From: Oscillospiraceae bacterium
GTDB lineage: Bacteria; Bacillota; Clostridia; Oscillospirales; Ruminococcaceae
Assembly (NCBI GenBank): GCA_029005335.1
Contig: JAQXFT010000211.1
Coordinates: 1-7,569, forward strand
Reading direction: 5' to 3'
Length of the DNA stretch: 7,569 bases
Shown here: piece by piece, positions 5,804 to 7,569 of the stretch
Position numbering within the stretch: the stretch's first letter is position 1
How the letters are laid out: every line of letters begins with the position of its first letter
The notes under the pieces: model-generated
Told to the model about the DNA's origin: nothing
Databases searched by the model: none
Seen by the model: the letters and a program-made list of their open reading frames with translations, nothing else
Translations under genes and position numbers: made by a program

Positions 5804-7569
5804 ATGATAAAGAGATACCGTTATGAATTTATGCTTACATTAATATTTATAATTACCATTACGATTATATTTATTTTCAGCGGAGCAGGTGTATGGGGTT
5901 CAGAGACGGACTGGATAAATCAGCATTTTGCGATACCGGAATATTTCCGGACAAGGTTTTATTCTACGGGAGATATTTTTCCGGATTTTGCGTTACAGCC
6001 TGGCGGAGGTCAGAATATATATAATCTTGCGTATTACGGAATTTTCAATCCTCTGTATTTTCCGGCATATCTTATGCCATGGATAAGAATGTCAGACTAT
6101 ATACAGATTGTCAGTATATTATCTGTCTATGTATCATGTATTCTTTTTTATAAATTTATTAAAAGCAGATTTAATGAACGCAAAGCGTTTCTGATTTCGC
6201 TGATATTTATGTTTTCCGCACCTTTGATATATCACAGTCACAGGCATATAATGTTTATCCAGTATATGCCGTTTCTGATATGTTCACTTCTGGTATGTAC
6301 AGATATGAGCCGTCTGAAAAACAGAATTATTCTTGCGGTATGCTCCTGCTGTATAATGCTTGTAAGCTTTTATTTCAGCATAAGTGCATTTCTGGTGATA
6401 TTCATATATCTGATATATGATTCATATGAAAAGCATATCAGAGCAGATTTCAGAACACTGAAGTACATATTTCTTGGAATACTCATATCAGGCTTTATGT
6501 GGATTCCGGTACTGTTTACACTTTTAAGCGGCAGGGAGGCCGGAACATCATCATTGAATATAACAGAACTTATTTTTCCGCATGCAAATGCAGATTATAT
6601 GCTTTACAGTCCGTATTCCATGGGACTTATGGGAATATCCGTTATATCAGTTATATCAGGAATATTTTCTGATGAAAAGCACAGAAAAATACTTTCGTGG
6701 ATATTTCTGATTATAATGTGTTTTCCGTTAATGGTATATCTTCTGAACGGAAAGCTCTATGCTGATTCAAAGATACTTATACCGTTTATACCATTGGCGT
6801 TGATTTTATGCGGAAACAGAATCCAGAAAACAGATATATTCAGGATTTCGGCAGTAATGATATTGTTTGTAATTTCGTATATTCTTTTCAGCGGAAACAG
6901 TAAAAAGACTTTATTGCTTACATTGTGTGATTTGATTGTATCAATGATTTTTCTTATCAGATTCACGGATTTCAGAAGATATATTCCGGCAGTGATATTC
7001 GGATTTGTATGCTGTATATCCGTAAATCTGAGCGATAATTTTGTAACGCATACTGAAATTGAAGAATTTTATTCAGATGAAATACAGGAACTTACGGAAA
7101 GGACTATTGCAGGAGATTACAGCTTTTACAGATTTGCAAATGACAATCCGAAGCTTGTAAATTCTGTATACGGAAACGAATACTATACATCGACAATATA
7201 TTCATCAATAAGCAATCAGGATTTCCGAAAATTCAGGTTTGAGACATCATCAGGAGAAAATCAGTGCCGTGACAATGCATTACAAGCACAGCCGTATAAT
7301 GAAATATTCAATATACTTATGGGGTGCAGATACAGAATAAGCACAAAATCCAATCCAATGTATAGCGAAACATTGACTGACAGCACAGGGAAATACAATC
7401 TTTTCAGAAACAGCATGGCTTTTTCAGTGGGATATGCGTCATCAAATATAATGAGTGAAGATATATTTAATTCTCTCAGCTGGAACGAAAAGGCAGAAGC
7501 TCTCCTTGAAAACATTATAGCAGATACAGACAGCAAAAATACAATATATCCCAATAAAATTGCAGAAAT
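5804..7569 (+). CDS. YfhO-family polytopic membrane protein (3' end beyond window)
   Basis: An open frame of 588 codons continues past the right edge. The N-terminus is MIKRYRYEF followed by a hydrophobic segment (10-28) and an outward-facing loop (about 31-95) with an acidic ETD at 34-36 and the sequence GIFNPLYFPAYL at 79-90. About eleven more hydrophobic segments follow (near 101-119, 128-145, 149-165, 174-204, 219-243, 272-288, 297-314, 325-337, 349-363, 367-386, 394-410). From about 411 on the protein is hydrophilic and probably extracytoplasmic. This layout and the first-loop sequence resemble YfhO proteins, GT-C-like membrane proteins of Firmicutes. Characterised members take part in glycosylation of lipoteichoic acid or other envelope polymers with a lipid-linked sugar. 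Members often have 800-900 residues, so about a third is unseen. The gene is divergent from the TerY-P operon and rich in ATA and AGA codons. Family call is likely; substrate unknown. It could instead be another GT-C-like protein. Confidence 0.75.
   Translation, partial: MIKRYRYEFMLTLIFIITITIIFIFSGAGVWGSETDWINQHFAIPEYFRTRFYSTGDIFPDFALQPGGGQNIYNLAYYGIFNPLYFPAYLMPWIRMSDYIQIVSILSVYVSCILFYKFIKSRFNERKAFLISLIFMFSAPLIYHSHRHIMFIQYMPFLICSLLVCTDMSRLKNRIILAVCSCCIMLVSFYFSISAFLVIFIYLIYDSYEKHIRADFRTLKYIFLGILISGFMWIPVLFTLLSGREAGTSSLNITELIFPHANADYMLYSPYSMGLMGISVISVISGIFSDEKHRKILSWIFLIIMCFPLMVYLLNGKLYADSKILIPFIPLALILCGNRIQKTDIFRISAVMILFVISYILFSGNSKKTLLLTLCDLIVSMIFLIRFTDFRRYIPAVIFGFVCCISVNLSDNFVTHTEIEEFYSDEIQELTERTIAGDYSFYRFANDNPKLVNSVYGNEYYTSTIYSSISNQDFRKFRFETSSGENQCRDNALQAQPYNEIFNILMGCRYRISTKSNPMYSETLTDSTGKYNLFRNSMAFSVGYASSNIMSEDIFNSLSWNEKAEALLENIIADTDSKNTIYPNKIAE

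Noticed and set aside
5936..5950. Palindrome CCGGAA-TAT-TTCCGG
   Set aside because: Perfect 6-bp arms, but it lies inside the YfhO-like coding sequence, and CCGGA/TCCGG strings are common throughout the window because of CCG, GGA and TCC codon preference.
6757..6966. Minus-strand open frame of 69 codons
   Set aside because: Antisense to membrane segments of the YfhO-like protein; hydrophobic codons read backwards often stay open.
7261..7554. Minus-strand open frame of 97 codons
   Set aside because: Antisense to the extracytoplasmic part of the YfhO-like gene; no ribosome binding site or recognisable motif.
1..7569. Insertion sequence or phage element
   Set aside because: No transposase, integrase or terminal inverted repeats were seen; gene order and spacing look like ordinary chromosomal operons.

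Overview
The window looks like chromosomal DNA from a low-to-moderate GC, Gram-positive anaerobe of the Clostridia, plausibly a Ruminococcus-type gut bacterium. This is inferred from AT-rich codon use, strong GGAGG/AAGGA-type ribosome binding sites, a PMCA-type bacterial Ca2+ ATPase and a YfhO-family membrane protein. The species cannot be fixed from sequence reading alone.

Positions 1-5548 hold a four-gene minus-strand operon, read from right to left: a TerY-like von Willebrand A (VWA) protein (4901-5548), a PP2C-type serine/threonine phosphatase (3585-4886), an atypical serine/threonine kinase with a zinc ribbon (2113-3588), and a PMCA-type Ca2+-transporting P-type ATPase (1-2090) whose C-terminus lies beyond the left edge. 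Spacings are 14 nt, a 4-nt ATGA overlap, and 22 nt, so co-transcription is very likely. The operon is preceded by a consensus-quality sigma70-type promoter (TTGACT, 17 bp, TATAAT) at 5646-5674 and a leader of about 90 nt.

The first three genes form a TerY-P phosphorylation triad (VWA adaptor, phosphatase, kinase), known from comparative genomics of tellurite/stress (ter) systems. Here it is joined directly to a calcium pump, and no TerB/C/D/E/Z or TelA gene is seen in the window. The simplest model, which is inference, is that the kinase and phosphatase reversibly modify a target, with the VWA protein as metal-dependent scaffold. The calcium pump would be either the target or the effector of this signalling.

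Positions 5549-5803 are a divergent intergenic region holding the operon promoter, a short inverted repeat in the operon leader, and weaker promoter-like signals facing right. From 5804 to the right edge runs the 5' part of a YfhO-family polytopic membrane protein (588 codons visible). It is more AT-rich and much heavier in ATA codons than the ATPase, and is probably a separate transcription unit concerned with cell-envelope polysaccharide or teichoic-acid glycosylation.
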